45,389 nucleotides of DNA from an uncultured Pseudacidovorax sp. (lineage in GTDB: Bacteria; Pseudomonadota; Gammaproteobacteria; Burkholderiales; Burkholderiaceae_C): NCBI RefSeq assembly GCF_913773995.1, contig NZ_CAJYES010000182.1, positions 1 through 45,389 of the forward strand, written 5' to 3'. Each line of letters begins with the position of its first letter. Position 1 is the stretch's first letter. The position numbers were made by a program, and so were the translations under genes. Of this stretch, positions 44,885 through 45,389 are shown in pieces. The notes below the pieces were generated by a model. It made no database searches. It saw nothing but the letters and a program-made list of their open reading frames with translations, and was not told where the DNA came from.

Positions 44885-45389
44885 TCAGGTCACCGGCGCG
44901 GGGTTGAACAGCACCAGCTGGTTGTGCAGCTTCCACTGCTCGGCCCAGGTCCTCCTGCGGCCCGAGGCCACGTCCAGCATCAGACGGAACAGCTCCCAGC
45001 CCATGTCCTCGATGCTGGCATCGCCGTCGGCGATGCGGCCGGCGTTGACGTCCATCAGGTCGTGCCAGCGGCGCGCCAGGTCGCTGCGAGTGGCGACCTT
45101 GATGACCGGCGCCTCGGCCAGGCCGTAGGGCGTGCCCCGGCCGGTGGTGAAGACATGCAGGTTCATGCCCGCGGCCAGCTGCAAGGTGCCGCAGATGAAG
45201 TCCGAGGCCGGTGTGGCGGCATAGAGCAGGCCCTTCTGCCGCGCCTTCTCCCCGGGCGCCACGACACCGCTGATGGGTGCGGTGCCACTCTTGACGATGG
45301 AGCCCATCGCCTTCTCGACGATGTTGGACAGGCCGCCCTTCTTGTTCCCCGGCGTGGTGTTGGCGCTGCGGTCCACCTGGCCGCGTTGC
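44885..45389 (-). CDS. garD: Galactarate dehydratase, C-terminal part
   Basis: The last 168 residues of GarD, which dehydrates meso-galactarate to 5-keto-4-deoxy-glucarate; the N-terminal two-thirds lie beyond the right edge. Diagnostic segments: [59 protein letters not shown], and the exact family ending [15 protein letters not shown]. The UxaA/altronate dehydratase family is broader, but these segments match the GarD branch. The Bug gene follows 48 bases downstream, suggesting a galactarate uptake and use unit. Confidence 0.93.
   Translation of the reverse strand, partial: QRGQVDRSANTTPGNKKGGLSNIVEKAMGSIVKSGTAPISGVVAPGEKARQKGLLYAATPASDFICGTLQLAAGMNLHVFTTGRGTPYGLAEAPVIKVATRSDLARRWHDLMDVNAGRIADGDASIEDMGWELFRLMLDVASGRRRTWAEQWKLHNQLVLFNPAPVT

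Overview
The window looks like chromosomal DNA of a GC-rich betaproteobacterium, most likely Burkholderiales, family Comamonadaceae (Variovorax/Acidovorax/Hydrogenophaga relatives). This is inferred from protein style, two Bug-type solute-binding proteins (an expansion typical of Burkholderiales), the PuuD-type urate oxidase, and dispersed intergenic repeats with a GCGGCCCGGC core that I associate with Comamonadaceae. I see no tRNA, rRNA, IS element, phage or CRISPR array. Both ends cut through genes: a CheA-like hybrid kinase on the left and galactarate dehydratase on the right.

Layout. (1) 1-1188: C-terminal part of a ChpA/PilL-like hybrid kinase. (2) 1468-5617: purine block I, with cytochrome-c urate oxidase puuD, an 8-oxoguanine deaminase, and a divergent glycerate 2-kinase. 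(3) 5644-13104: an EAL protein, then an arylpyruvate block on the minus strand (iorA-iorB-Bug-hotdog thioesterase) with a divergent LysR gene. (4) 13117-28381: purine block II. It holds an NCS2 permease fused to an OHCU-decarboxylase-like domain, divergent xdhAB, a LysR regulator, an AzgA-type permease, a nucleoside-type ABC transporter (ATPase, two permeases, BMP lipoprotein), an adenine/adenosine deaminase and a small lipoprotein. (5) 28467-33273: the spoVR-yeaH-yeaG(prkA) stress module on the minus strand. (6) 33845-38638: grpE-dnaK-dnaJ with sigma-32-like promoters, an FKBP isomerase and an HxlR regulator. (7) 38726-45389: psd, a DUF3299-type protein, a Sel1-repeat protein, a large metallo-beta-lactamase-fold lipoprotein, a Bug protein and garD.

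How the genes work together. Purines enter by three transporter types (NCS2 fusion, AzgA type, BMP/ABC). Adenine deaminase gives hypoxanthine, XdhAB oxidises hypoxanthine and xanthine to urate, PuuD oxidises urate to 5-hydroxyisourate at the membrane, and a UraD-like domain is fused to the permease. 8-oxoguanine deaminase supplies urate directly from damaged guanine. Glycerate kinase can return glyoxylate-derived glycerate to glycolysis. XdhC, HIU hydrolase and allantoin genes are not in the window.

The most interesting observations are: the permease-UraD fusion whose C-terminal domain has Phe where the family has its catalytic His; a dispersed repeat between two ABC permease genes, flanked by a 10-bp direct repeat, carrying a 28-codon leader ORF and a hairpin that would hide the next gene's ribosome binding site; a three-copy TTATATG element in the permease/xdh divergent promoter; and the iorAB-Bug-thioesterase operon.
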